64,000 bases of DNA from Artemia franciscana (Eukaryota > Arthropoda > Branchiopoda > Anostraca > Artemiidae): positions 24,478,018 to 24,542,017 of the forward strand of contig NC_088867.1 in the NCBI RefSeq assembly GCF_032884065.1, written 5' to 3'. Below the pieces are notes generated by a model that saw nothing but the letters and a program-made list of their open reading frames with translations, was not told the origin of the DNA and made no database searches. The first letter of the stretch is position 1; each line of letters starts with the position of its first letter. Shown piece by piece: positions 1 to 10,932 of this stretch. A program made the position numbers and the translations under genes.

Positions 1-290
1 CTTCAACTGTGACAAATCACAGTGAGCCTTGACTATTCTACTTTTAATATCTTCACTGCATCCACCATTTTTACTAACAATACTACCTTGCTAATTGAAG
101 ATATCCACTTAGTCAATCTTCTCCTTACCCAGCATCACATTTTCATCTTCACTTATTCCCAGTCTTAGCAGTGTACTCTTTTTAACATTCATTTTCAAAA
201 CTATTCCAACGCCCTTAACTCTCAAAACCATAAATATATTATTTTGTTAACATTTTCATTCCTTTCTAAATCAGTCTGAAAAGGTAATAA
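1..290 (-). mobile_element. non-LTR (RTE-like) retrotransposon fragment
   Basis: Read on the minus strand, this segment encodes a decayed piece of reverse transcriptase C-terminal to the catalytic motif, including RLGISEDENV, GSIVSKNGG and DIKSRIVKAH, with stops and frameshifts. The same block recurs at about 48.8-49.0 kb as RLGISEDEKV, GSIISKDGG and DVKSRIAKAQ, which identifies the family. It runs off the left edge, and no intact ORF remains. Confidence 0.6.
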
Positions 291-438
291 TTTTTCAATA
301 GATTTTTTTTATTATTATTTTTTTGCAGAACGCGCTTTTAAACTTCCTGTTACAGTGTGGCTTTGTTCGCTCTGTACTAGGTTGTAGCTATCACTGCAGC
401 CATGCATTCAAACTTATCAACTTATCAACTCCATTATT

Positions 439-539
439 CCATTATAATGGAAAATTTTCCAATATATTTAATAGTTGGGAAATATATTGAATAGTACGTC
501 GAGAGAATGGCAAATAATGGAAATTTTCCGTTATAATGG
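439..539. repeat. short inverted repeat of palindromic AT blocks
   Basis: The block at 439-460 combines CCATTATAATGG and GGAAAATTTTCC. It recurs in inverted order at 519-539 as GGAAATTTTCC followed by GTTATAATGG. Each block is itself nearly palindromic, so several hairpins are possible. The function is unknown. The pair surrounds the left copy of the direct repeat at 471-516. Confidence 0.5.
471..516 (+). repeat. left member of a long direct repeat flanking a retroelement
   Basis: ATAGTTGGGAAATATATTG and the following bases match 1329-1374 closely, with a few mismatches or indels near AGTACGTC versus AGTACTTCAG. The two copies bracket the 517-1328 retrotransposon fragment, so they may be an unusually long target-site duplication of about 45 bp. 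Confidence 0.55.
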
Positions 540-1328
540 AGAGAGAGAGACACATGGGTTTATTAATATAAATAACAAAACAAAACAAGCAAATGGCCCG
601 AAGCAAAGCTTGTTTGGGCTTACAATACCAATACACATAAAAATAAAAAAAATACGAAAAAGAAGAAGAAAATAAAAAAGAAAAGAAAAGGAAAAGAAAA
701 AAGAAAAGAAAAGAAGAAGAAAAAATTCAATTACCCTGCATTTCAATCGATACGGAATTTCACTTCAAAAAAGACAAAACAAAAAGAAACTAAAACCACT
801 TGACCAGTATCACCCAAAACAAAGCCAACATCTTGGCTACACTTGAGGTCCACTCAACTATCAAAACCATAAATATTAAGGCAAAATAGCTTTAATTCCC
901 TCCGAAATTCAAGAAAATTATCCATTTTTCTCAAAGTCGTAGGTAAACAATTCCATGCATGGGGTCCTAGATACCGAATGGAAAATTGAGATCTACGGGT
1001 AATATCAAGCGGACGACGAATCATATCGGACTGTCTTGTAGACTGTGTATGAATACCACTTCCTAATTCAAACATACTTTTAAAACATATTGGTAAACAA
1101 TTTTGAAAATGTTTATATATAAACAGGCTTCGATAAAAAGTAATAAGTCCTGCTAAAGGCAAGATTTTACAATCTATATACCTCTTTTGTATCGAGTCTT
1201 TAAAACCTACACCACATAACATTCGAAGCGCTTTACTCTGCAAAACTCGAATATGATGGAGATGAGAAGGAAATGTACTACCCCAAACATTACAACAATA
1301 TAGCAGATAAGGATGAATTAAGGAATTG
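517..1328 (-). mobile_element. non-LTR retrotransposon 3' fragment (CR1/L2/Jockey-like tail)
   Basis: On the minus strand, codons from about 1323 to 854 read HPYLLYCCNVWGSTF, ALRMLCGVGF, RSQFSIRYLGP, WNCLPTTLRKM and FRRELKLF, ending in a stop. This is the C-terminal block that follows the reverse-transcriptase domain in CR1/L2/Jockey-type elements (pattern Y/RGP..WN.LP.......F...LK). The catalytic RT domain is absent, so the copy is 5' truncated. The 540-800 part is its AT-rich 3' UTR, with purine-rich runs on the + strand. Imperfect direct repeats at 471-516 and 1329-1374 flank it. Confidence 0.7.
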
Positions 1329-1374
1329 ATAGTTGGGAAATATATTGAATAGTACTTCAGGAGAGTGGCAAATA
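1329..1374 (+). repeat. right member of the long direct repeat flanking the retroelement
   Basis: This is the partner of 471-516. It carries the same ATAGTTGGGAAATATATTG start and ends in GAGAGTGGCAAAT where the left copy has GAGAGAATGGCAAAT. Confidence 0.55.
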
Positions 1375-1834
1375 TATTAGGAAGTTGGACTTATACTGAA
1401 AAATGGATTTAAATGTGTTTTATGCTTCTACATATGTCGGTACCCCATCTAGATGTTTGTGAGCATAGGGATATTACTATTTATGGTGTTTTTATTATTT
1501 GTTTGCAAATAGATCAGTAATCGAAGGATAAAGGGTTGTGGTGAGTGAGTAGCAAAAGGTTCGGTAGCAGAATATTTACCTATTTTTTCATTTAAGAAAA
1601 AAACTATAGAGTTACAAAATCTATCCAGCAAATTAAAAATGCAACAATTTACAAAAAAACAACAACAATACCAACACATTAGGCATGCAAAAATAACTAA
1701 GTAGTATTTAAAGTATAAGTACATTTAAAGTATTTATCATTTTCTGGAGAAATGAGTAAAGGTTATAAATTGAGAGAATATTTGCATATTTATGGTGAGT
1801 TTTCAATTACAATCCTAGTTTTCTGGTTAATCCA

Positions 1835-2065
1835 ATGTCGCTAAAACAAATCGGAAAGTCAAATAACAATTCACAATATTTCAAACAGCAAACAGGAGTT
1901 GAAGAAAAATCAAAAAACTTAAAATTGTCTTGTCTTGTCTTGGACGGAAGTGTTACAATGCCTTTAGCTATGAAATTTATTCAAGGAGGGGGTCTTACGG
2001 ACATTGCTATACAAATATATAATATAGTGGGACTTCCGTATAAATTCAAAGATTATTCTGAATAG
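1835..2065 (+). CDS. unrecognised short ORF
   Basis: An ATG-started reading frame of 76 codons ends at TAG. I do not recognise it. Its composition is less biased than the simple-repeat ORFs nearby, and the second half (VTMPLAMKFIQ, LTDIAIQIYN, VGLPYKFKDY) looks protein-like. There is no clear splice acceptor at its start and no frame link to the exon at 2677. It could be a fragment of a mobile element, an exon, or chance. Confidence 0.2.
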   Translation: MSLKQIGKSNNNSQYFKQQTGVEEKSKNLKLSCLVLDGSVTMPLAMKFIQGGGLTDIAIQIYNIVGLPYKFKDYSE

Positions 2066-2676
2066 TTTGATCATTTTTCAAAACCAGAGCCCCCGAGCTC
2101 CCCTCTCCAAAAAAATGATAGGCATGTAACTGCTACCTGCTATCTCAAAGACTATTTAATAATTTATAATATGGACCAAAACCAAACTCCATAATTTTAC
2201 TCAATTTTTCGATGGATTTGTAATATTGTATATTTTTGTTCCATTTAAGAATGTTTTATTAGGGATGCTTGCAAATTTTATTTGTGCTTTCCTAAAAACC
2301 GATAGAAATATTCATTTCAGAAGTGACGATATAAGGTTGATACCACAAGCGGGAAAAAACTAACTTCTTATCAGCAGTGGTAACGACTATCTCAGACGCT
2401 CGGATTTTCTATTCTAACAGACTATACTGGAATTGCTGTCTTTTATAATGGGAGATTTTTCTCTCGGATTTTTTTCAGGTGAATGGTTAACATGCTCTCA
2501 AGTTAGTTTCTTCAAAAGTAGACTGGATATGTTTGCCTATAACAGTGAGGATCTGACAGTGGTCAAAGCTATGGGCTCTTGCTCTTAGCATTGTATTGTA
2601 TATGCCTTCCTTCTAATCTTTCTTTATTTGTCTTGTTTTTTCTTTATCCTATCATTGACTTTATTTTTTTATATAG

Positions 2677-2793
2677 GAAGTAACATCACAAATTTACGCG
2701 ACACTTTATGATTACCCTTGTCTTAAAGAAAGCAATGATCTTCTGAACTACATTGAAGAATGTCTTCGTTTGTCATGGAATCTGGTGAACCAG
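2677..2793 (+). CDS. SPATA18-like: MIEAP/SPATA18-like gene, penultimate coding exon
   Basis: This internal exon is 39 codons long. It follows a T-rich tract and AG at 2676 and ends at CAG|GTGATT. It reads ATLYDYPCLKES, LLNYIEECLRL and SWNLVNQ. Joined in phase 0 to the exon at 7146 it gives WNLVNQ|TPPFALEYEARIF, which fits the C-terminal domain of mitochondria-eating protein (W..x.Q.PP..L, then F/D...H, then WPAL...GP...K..V). In vertebrates this family acts in mitochondrial quality control, and it is expanded in some invertebrates. The upstream exons, including the usual coiled coil, were not found in the window. The family assignment is from memory of the domain pattern. The exon itself is well supported by frame and splice sites. 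Confidence 0.6.
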
Positions 2794-4109
2794 GTGATTC
2801 ACTTTTTTCTACAACAGACAAATCTAGGTCCACTCAAGAAAAAAGGAAATAAAACTGCAAGCATTTTCTATGGATATTCCAAACCGTAAATGCGGTGCAG
2901 TCTGTTTGAGAATATAAACTGAATGTATAATAAGAGCACAAAAAGGTTAAAAAAATATGTAGAATCAATTTTAGATTATACTAAATGTATTAACTACTAT
3001 ATTGTCCAAGGAATTGAGCAATTGAGCTTAAAAACATTCCCTCCACGCAAAAAAGTTACAACAACAAACAAAGAAACAACAGCCGTAAATGGAAAAACAG
3101 GTTCAAGGCCAATGAAGAGGAACGAAAAGGACAAGTTAAATATTTTGGGTTAACATTCATAGTTTATTTAGACCTTATCCTTTCCGGAAGTGAACAAACG
3201 TATGAGCAAGTAGCTGGTACTAAAATATATGGAAAAAATAATTATGGCTGAGTTCCTGTTTTACAACATTTTCTGCCGTTTTAACAAAACAAGCCCATAA
3301 ATTTTCTTCTTATCTTTGTTATAAGTGTAAGACAAGCTCAATTTTGATGTACAATGTTTTAAAAAATTATATTGTATTTTAATTTTAATTTATATTTTTC
3401 TCTGAGATTACAAGAATCACATGGTATGTATGATATTTTCTATGATGCTTCTTCAAAGCAAGAGAGAATAATAGTTAAATAAAACCAATTAAGGCTTTTT
3501 GAACAAGTCCTTTTCTGTGGTTAACTGCTGCCAAATTAAGTTTCTTTGATTATTTCATTTTTTCCCTTTTTTAAGCCTCTCAAAGACTACTCCCAAGAGT
3601 CAGAAGCCTAATTTAATATAGTGAAGGGGGGCAACTTCCCCCAGGCTCCGGTTTACCCCCCCCCCCCGTAAAAATTTAGTGTCAAAAAAAATGTTTTCAA
3701 CAGCTAAAATAGGCGTACATATTTCAAGCATCTACAGAAACAGATCCGCTTTCTTTAGTATACTTTTGCCTTTATGGTACTATGGCACGGAAAACATGCA
3801 GGTAGAGGAGTTTCAGAACGCAGAGAGCGCTATGTACTTTATAACAGTGACTACTGTATACCACTAATCTCAACAGTTTGCAACGAAAGCGGAACAAAAA
3901 AGCCAAACCCATAATTACTGTGCATTGCTCAGAAACTATAACAATATTGAGGCTTTATTGCTAAGAGGAAGCTCTGAACAACTCGAATAACCTCCCTCCT
4001 TTACTAAAACCTGTCACTCTAATTGCTAAATGCATTTCCAAAGTATGATTCTATGTAAGCAAAGGTAGGCAAGGGTTTTCTTTACCACTCTCATTTTTAA
4101 CAAAATGGC

Positions 4110-4876
4110 ATTCGATAGATCCGTGCCAATATGACACAGCAATATATTACCACTTAATCGTCAAGTGGCTGGACACTTCTAATGACATCGTCGATTTACT
4201 TTTGCTGGACTACAGAAAAGCATTCGACCCTATAAAAGACCTAGCCGAATTGAGAAATCTGAAGGAGATGGGAGCTACAAGTCACATACTACTATCATCG
4301 AGAGAGTTTCTACGGGATAGATTGAAATCAGTTTATCCTTTGTTTCCCGAAGATACCTGTTCTGAGTTGTCAGAACTAACCTGTGGCTGCCCCCAAGGGA
4401 TGAAGCAAGTTGTTCTTTTATTGATTACTGTTATAGGCCCAATCCTAGCAAAATTTGAAGAGTATTTGAAGTTCTGTGATGTCTTGTCTGTACTTCTCAA
4501 GTACACAGTACAAAATGCAGTAGCAAAAAAGAAGTTTGACCACATTTTCTTTATGGATTTCATCAGCCAATCAAATGATTTGCGAGTGAATGAACAGAAA
4601 CCGAAAGTTCTACGATTCAATCCAATCAAGTGGGACATTATAACTCCAGACGTGCCGTTTCTAACTATTTTGACTGCAACAATCCTAGGTGTAACATTTA
4701 CAGATGGTTGCTCATTTAAGGTGCATGTTGACAATATTGCACGCGAAGGTCATTACTCAATCCAGAGTTTAACAAGTAAGCACAGGCCGGGCTTCTCTGG
4801 TCGCCAACTCCTACTGGTGTATGCAACCTACATAAGGCTCATCCTCGAGTATTGCTGTCCTGTTTGGAGTTCTTAA
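4110..4876 (+). pseudogene. degraded non-LTR reverse transcriptase in the MIEAP-like intron
   Basis: The frame from about 4150 reads VKWLDTSNDIVDLLLLDYRKAFD (motif A region, seen here as LLDYRKAFDPIKDL), then FLRDRLKSVYP, TCGCPQGMKQ, VNEQKPKVLRFNP, ILGVTFTDGCSFKVHVDNI and RLILEYCCPVW. These are successive landmarks of a CR1/L2-group reverse transcriptase. The region that should hold the YADD/FADD catalytic box is missing or unrecognisable between CPQG and the NEQK block. The long open frame from 4202 to 4876 is therefore an internally deleted remnant. It lies in the 4.35-kb intron between 2793 and 7146, in the same orientation as the host gene. Confidence 0.65.
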
Positions 4877-7145
4877 GCTCAAAACACTGCTTACATGCCA
4901 GCAGAACAAAAAGACGTCCTAAAACTTGCTGCTAAAATAATACCAGGACCCCGCTTCAGAAACTAAGAAAGTAATCTTGAACTCTCGAACTTACCCACAT
5001 TATTTACTAGAAGACGCGATTTAACAAAGAAAGTTGGGAAAATACTATCCGCAAACTAGAAACACCGATCATTTATCCACCATCTGTACAGATTAGCAGG
5101 ATTACTGGGCATCACAATAAATTATAGCCCGTTAAGTGCCGTAAAAAAAGTTTTGTAAACTCCTTCGAGCCATATTTTGTAAGTGTATTTAGCAAGTAAC
5201 CTTTTTTTTCCTCATTTTCCATTTGTTTTGTGATTGTAAAAGTAGTATAATTTAGCGTTAATATTTTAGTAATACGATAGCAATTTAATAAACATATACG
5301 AAACTATAATATTATTTTTAGTGACTAACGTGTACTGTGCACTATCTGAGCGCCAAATATTTCAACTTCAACTAAAATAATTTACAAGAAATAGTATGCG
5401 TATTTTAAGATAAATTTCATGTCAGATCCAAGAAACGTGGACATTTAATTAAAATACAAATTTTGTTCAGTTTCTATTAACTATTTAAATCATATTAATC
5501 TTCACTTTTATCTATTGTCCGAATCGTTGGAAAAGTTAGCAGAATAGAAATTAAACAAAGGTGCTTTTAAAGACAAAAGTCATGAAAATCCCCAAATTGT
5601 CTCTAAGTCTGTCTAAAATTTTCAAATTATCCCCAAAGGTTTGATGGTAAGTAAATCTTGAAGTGCCAAGAATATCAAAAAAATAGTTTTAGCCCCCTGG
5701 ATCCATCCTAGATCTATTCATACCTGAAACCATGATTTTAGACAATATTGGAATAAGGAAGGATTTAGGGCTGAATCGCATCTTTGTCAGTGTTGCCACA
5801 TTGAACTTTTAAAATAAACAAAATTAATTATTTAAATTCGACAATTCTGTAAAAAACCAACTATTAACAGTTTCTTCGTTCCCAAAGAAAACTAAGCCTT
5901 CAAAATAAAGTTACACTTCCTTTTGCTGTTTGATGCTATATGTTTTTAGCAAATTTCAGTGCTGATATTTCACACACGCTGCTTTTTGTATCTGACGCCT
6001 GCAACTGCCCAATAGTTGCATCTTCTTTTGTCATGCAAAGTCACCTGTGCTTTTTTACTTTTTCAGGTAGCCCCAATCACCATTGTTATTTTTAAGTTCA
6101 AAAAGGCATATCTGACGCATTTGAAGTGGTTTTTTTTTCAGAATAGTCGATTTTTGATAAAAGAAAAAAAAAGAAATCTGTTTTACGCCGGAAAAAGTCA
6201 TAATTAAGACAGGGTTTAACTGCATGTTGAGGCCGTTTTCAATAAAGGCTGAATTCTGATTTTTTCCTAATATTTTAATACATGTATCGTTGAGTAAGTA
6301 TTTGATTAACCATTTGAAACAATCAAATTTCATTTTTGTCGTTATCGGTACTCTAAGTCCCATTTTTAGTTGGTTTGTTTCCAATTTAAGTTTTGTTTTT
6401 GCTCAGATTAAAAAGACAAAAACTTTTTGTATTATTAGCTATTGAAAAGAGATGGCGCTAAATATTTTATTCTAGTTGTACTTTAGGCAGAAATAAACAA
6501 GTTTTATTAACTCTGTCATCCATAAGAGATGTCCTTATTTTTTTTTCAATAAATAACGTAGAGTCTACTTTTTCATTTGTTTGGTCAGCCATATTTCTTA
6601 GAGACCTGTTTTTTTTTCCATTTAGAGACATTTAATCTTTTAAATTGTTTATACATAGTATGGGAAATCATTGACGATAGCTGCAATAAAAATCCAGCGT
6701 TTCAAATCTACTGTTTTTGAAGAAAACATACAAGTCATCGAAGCTCTAAAACTGCAAACCTTATTTTAATATTTCTATATCTATTCCTTCCTTAATATTC
6801 TTGTATAGACATCAGAATACTGAAATAAGGGACTTCAGTTTTATTTCTGAAATCAAAGAGGCAGAGATCTTGGATCTTTTTTTGTTTACTTAAAAGACCG
6901 AATGATAATTAGAATTTGACCAATCCTAAAGAGTTGAAAATAAAATTAAAAGATCACTTATTGGTCTTAAGGCTGAAAAGCCTAGTTGCCTTTTTTTCTT
7001 TCTTCTAAAGTTTGTTCTAAAAGTAAAATGAAAGAGGTAATATTTTCTACTAACCTGGTTGTACTTGAATATTAATATGGAAATTGTATTTTGACTTTTT
7101 ATCTTTTTTCCCACTTATTCCTACTTATGAAATAATTCATTTCAG
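4877..7145. other. AT-rich intron sequence without recognisable content
   Basis: This is the remainder of the MIEAP-like intron. Short ORFs are scattered on both strands, but none has a protein-like pattern, splice context or repeat relationship that I could identify. Confidence 0.4.
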
Positions 7146-7313
7146 ACACCACCATTTGCATTGGAATATGAAGCAAGAATTTTTGATCCAAATCTCCACG
7201 TTCGATTCCATGACTCAAACCCTAGGCAAAATTCCATTAAAACCTACTTATGGCCAGCGCTTCAAAAAGGTCCTAATGGCCCATGTGTTCACAAGGCAGT
7301 AGTATTGACATAG
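7146..7313 (+). CDS. SPATA18-like: MIEAP/SPATA18-like gene, last coding exon
   Basis: This terminal exon of 56 codons, stop TAG included, follows a T-rich tract and TTTCAG at 7140-7145. It reads TPPFALEYEARIFDPNLHV, RFHDSNPRQNS, IKTYLWPALQKG and PNGPCVHKAVVLT, then stops. The WPAL block followed by GP....K..V right at the C-terminus is the hallmark ending of MIEAP-family proteins. In the 3' flank there is an ATTAAA at 7370-7375 and an AATAAA at 7590-7595 as possible poly(A) signals. An alternative family cannot be excluded without a profile search. Confidence 0.62.
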   Translation, partial: TPPFALEYEARIFDPNLHVRFHDSNPRQNSIKTYLWPALQKGPNGPCVHKAVVLT

Positions 7314-8070
7314 AGTTGTTCAGTTGATAAGTAAACCTTCGATCATTTCTGTTATATTTTTTTTTGTAAATTAAAATTTTCGCTATGTAATGAATCTGGA
7401 AAAACGAAATTCATTTAATTTTGATAGGGACAACATAGTACTCAAGGTAAGGTTCATGTCTGTTTATGTAATACCCGCTTTAATAGAGACACTTAGAAAA
7501 TACTGTGAATCATTATCAGGTTGGTTACCTAAATATATTCTATATCAGTATGAATAGTTTTAAACACCTAGCTATATTAGAAGCTGAGAAATAAATCACT
7601 CACCAGACGATCTTATGATCTTCTTCAATAATTACGGGTTCTTCTGTGTGTTATTGTCCAGATTTGCGAAGCAAGTTCATTTATATATTCATAAAATTGT
7701 CCAATATGTTTGAACTATCTAAAGATAATAAATCGTCAAAAATATATGTAAAATAGATAGCCATCATGGTTTACTGATATTTAAGTTTGTTTTCTTTTTT
7801 TTTGCTGTGTAAGCAACTTATATGGATGCATGTAAAACGTTTAATGTGTTCTTATGGATATATATTTATAAGAGAATCATATTATTAGCAGGATGCAAGG
7901 TGATTTTTATTCGCGTTTTCAGACTATTTGCAATAGAATTAAAGAAAAACATAGAATAAATCGATATTTTAGTCAGTTTGTCTAGAGAAAGAAGTAGAGA
8001 TACGAAAAAATCTTTTAAGCAGGAGTGGACCTCTAACAATTTTATATAAATTGAAACTGTAGGTGTTCTG

Positions 8071-8440
8071 TCAAACAGATGCAACGAACTGTAAACAAGG
8101 AGCAGCCCGAATCAATAGCAACTGAAACTCTATAAAACGGGATTTTCATACCAATAGATGAACCAACAAAATTGGATTTTTATGCTGATTTCGAATGTAT
8201 ATCTTTCATCAAGTTTTTCTTACCCATCAAAAGTTACGAGCCTGAATAAAAATTTCCTTATTTTCTGAAAAAGCGGCAAAGCAACCACTGATAGTGATGA
8301 TAGAATTTAATGAAAATCACACCATCAGATTCAGTGTATCATAAAATCCTACTGTAGAGGTTTCAAGCTCCTATCTGCAAAAATGTGGAATTTTTGTTTT
8401 TTTGCTGGAAGAAAGATCACGGATTCATGTTTATTTGTTA
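8071..8440 (+). mobile_element. family A element copy 1, 5' part
   Basis: The sequence begins TCAAACAG, then a damaged version of the 5' hairpin (ACGAACTG arm kept), and continues colinear with the 59,011 copy (CAATAG..., CATCAAAAGTTACGAGCCTG, ACACCATCAGATTCAG, CAAGCTCCTATCTGC) as far as GTTTATTTG. There it is interrupted by the family B insertion and resumes at 9598. Confidence 0.7.
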
Positions 8441-9597
8441 TTTTCTGTGGCACTTGGTATTAACCAAGTGACATATAGCAATCGCAAATTTAATTCTGAA
8501 AAGTTAGAAAAAATTACGTATTTTTAACTTACGAAGGAGTGACCGGATCTTCATGAAACTTCATATTTAGAAGGACCACGTAACTCAAATCTCTTATTTT
8601 AAATCTCAACTGGATCCAGCGTCATTGGGGGGGGGACAGTTGGGGGGGGGGGGACCGTAGAAAATACGTAAAGCGGAGAGATGAGAATGAAACCGGATGG
8701 GAAAAATAAAAACCTGTCTAAGATACGTGACTGACATAACCGGACCGGATCTGCTCTCTTTGGTGGAGTTGGGGGGGGGGGGGTAATTTTGAAAATTGAG
8801 GTATTTGTAACTTACGAAAAGGTGACCAGATCTTATTGAAATTTGATATTTAGAAGGATCTTGTGCTTTAAAGCTCTAATTTTAAATTCCGACCAGATCC
8901 TGTGACATTGGGGGGAGTTGGAGGGGGAAACCGGAATTTTTGGAAAACGTGAAAAATTTTATCTTACGAATAGATGATCGTATCTTAATGAAATTTGATA
9001 TTAGAAGGAATTCATGTCTCAGAGCTCTTATTTCAAATCCCGACCAGATCTTTTGACATTGGGGGGAGTTGGAGGGGGAAATCTCGGAAAACACTTTGAG
9101 TGGAGGAATCGGGATGAAGCTTGGTGGATAGAATAAGCAAATGTCCTTGATACGTGATTGACGTAACCGTACTGGATTCGCTCTCTTTGGGGGAGTTGGG
9201 GGGAGGGGTTCAGGGATTTGGCGATTTTGGTGCTTCTGGGCGTGCTAGGACGATGAAAATGGGTAGGTGTGTCAGGGAGCTGCAACAAATTGACTTGATA
9301 AAGTCGTTTTCCCAGATTCGACCATCTGGGGGGCTAAAGAGAGAGGAAAAGTTAGAAAAAAATAGGTATTTATAACTTACGAGTGGGTGATCGGATCTTA
9401 ATGAATTTTGATATTTAGAAGGACATCGTGACTTAGAGCTCTTATTTTAAATCTTAACCGGCATTAAGCCTCTGATTTTCCTTTTAAATCAATATATTGA
9501 TTCTTAGAATTTTGTTAGAGCTCATACCATATGAGCTCTTGGCTCTTAGCTCTTCTTGCCTCGTCACAAGTGCCATATGAGCTCTTAGTTCTTGTTT
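8441..9597 (+). mobile_element. family B element inserted in family A copy 1
   Basis: The left end contains GGCACTTGGTATTAACC and the 8-bp-stem hairpin CACTTGGT-ATTA-ACCAAGTG. The interior has about three degenerate units of a roughly 290-bp repeat (AACTTACGAA..GTGA, GATATTTAGAAGGA, GAGCTCTTATTTTAAAT, then a G tract such as GGGGGGAGTTGG). The right end carries two copies of CATATGAGCTCTTGGCTCTT-like sequence with CAAGTGCCATATGAGCTC. Its limits are inferred by comparison with uninterrupted family A copies, where GTTTATTTG runs straight into the CCAGGGATGATCG block. It has no coding capacity. Confidence 0.7.
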
Positions 9598-10490
9598 TTT
9601 CCAGGGATGATCGTATCGATCCAGTGGTCCAAAAATATTGCGAGAGGGGCTCATTCGAATGGAAATTAAAAATGCTAGTGACATTCTTAAGTGACCGAAA
9701 AATTGGATGGCAACTAGACCCCCTCGCGCGCTAATTTTTCCCAAAATCACTCGATCAAATTTTGAGGTAACCATTTTGTTCAACGTAGTCGAAAATCTAA
9801 TAACTGTGTCTTTTAGGATGACTTAATCCCCCACAGTCTCCGGGAAAAGGGCTGCAAATTGTGAACTTCGCCTGTTTTTTACATCTAGAATTGATCATTG
9901 GGAAGCATACAGACGATTCAGGAGGGATTTTTTCTGGTGGGGAGGGGTGGTTGGGGTTGAGAGGGCTCCTTGGGAGCATCTTTCCATGGAGGATCTTTTT
10001 ATGGGGAAGGGAAATATCTATGAAGCGGGCGCCAGATTTCCCAGCATTATTTAAAAAAACGATTAGAAATTAAATAAGGAACAATTTTTTAATAAAATAA
10101 ATAAAATAATAGATTTTTTAATAGACAAGTTTTAATAAACAGTTTTTTAGTTTTTTTAGTTTAATAAACAAAACAAGTTTTTTAATCAACTAGTTTTTAA
10201 TAAAATAAAATAAATACTCACGTATTTGATTGGGTTTGCCCCCTAGCCAATACCTCGCTCTTTACGCTAAAGTTTTTTTCAGTACTTTCAAAAGAGCTAT
10301 CTATTCTAATTAAACGGCTTTTGTGATTCAGGGGTGATTCTTCAATAATTAGAACAAAATTCGAGCTTTAGCGCAAAGAGTGAGCCATTGACTGGGGGGT
10401 GAACCCCCTCATATACGTGATAGTTTCTGTTTGTTTTAAGTTTTAATGTTGCTCCTTGCTTTAAGTTCAAAAAACTTGTTTATTTTTTAC
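9598..10490 (+). mobile_element. family A element copy 1, 3' part
   Basis: This resumes family A at CCAGGGATGATCGTATCG. The module GTGACCGAAAAATTGGATGG, the CCCCACAGTCTCC linker and a hairpin with arms around CTCGCTCTTTACGCTAAAG and CTTTAGCGCAAAGAGTGAG follow. It ends with GCTCCTTGCTTTAAGTT near 10,460. The second module and second hairpin of full copies are absent. Confidence 0.7.
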
Positions 10491-10789
10491 TTAATGTCAA
10501 GTAGAACCGGAATGTGATGACCAGAAGGTTCTGAATGCAGGTTTAAGCTCAAGTTCTGTCTGATCGGTACACAAGCCCGAGATTAAATATAATAACATTT
10601 GTTGCTTTATCGGGAGAACAACAACTTTAAACAAAGGTGGAAAAGTCGATTTTATTGGTGTCAATAGCTAAGATTACAATGCTGGAAGCTACGGTACTGA
10701 CAATTACACGATACATAAAAATGGTTAAGAGTTGTTCTGAAGTATAAATGCTTCAAATATGGGTGCTATCAGGAGAATTATCTAACGAA

Positions 10790-10932
10790 AGACTTATATA
10801 TACATTCGAAATCAGCATGAAAATCCAATTTCGTTGGTGTATCTATTGGTTTTAAAATCCCGTTTTTTAGAGTTTCGGTTACTATTGAGCCGGGCACTCC
10901 TTGCTTTCAGTTTGCTACCACGAACTGTTTGA
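10790..10932 (-). mobile_element. family A 5'-end fragment (copy 2)
   Basis: On the minus strand it starts TCAAACAGTTCGTGGTAGC and continues through GCCCGGCTCAATAGTAACC, then GAAACTC and the CCAATAG block, and ends after about 140 bp. Only the 5' head is present, in inverted orientation to copies 1 and 3 on either side. Confidence 0.65.

Noticed and set aside
531-746. Phe/Leu-rich ORF on the minus strand
   Set aside because: It arises from the A/G-rich stretch at 640-725 in a retroelement 3' UTR. No protein-like features.
2491-2588. Frame reading SFFKSRLDMFAYNSEDL, like a retroelement tail
   Set aside because: Only about 30 codons with no further matching context, too short to call.
2923-3153. 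Lysine/threonine-rich ORF downstream of the MIEAP-like penultimate exon
   Set aside because: It lies in the intron, has no splice sites in phase and no recognisable domain.
4333-4734. Long minus-strand ORF
   Set aside because: Antisense shadow of the reverse-transcriptase remnant on the + strand.
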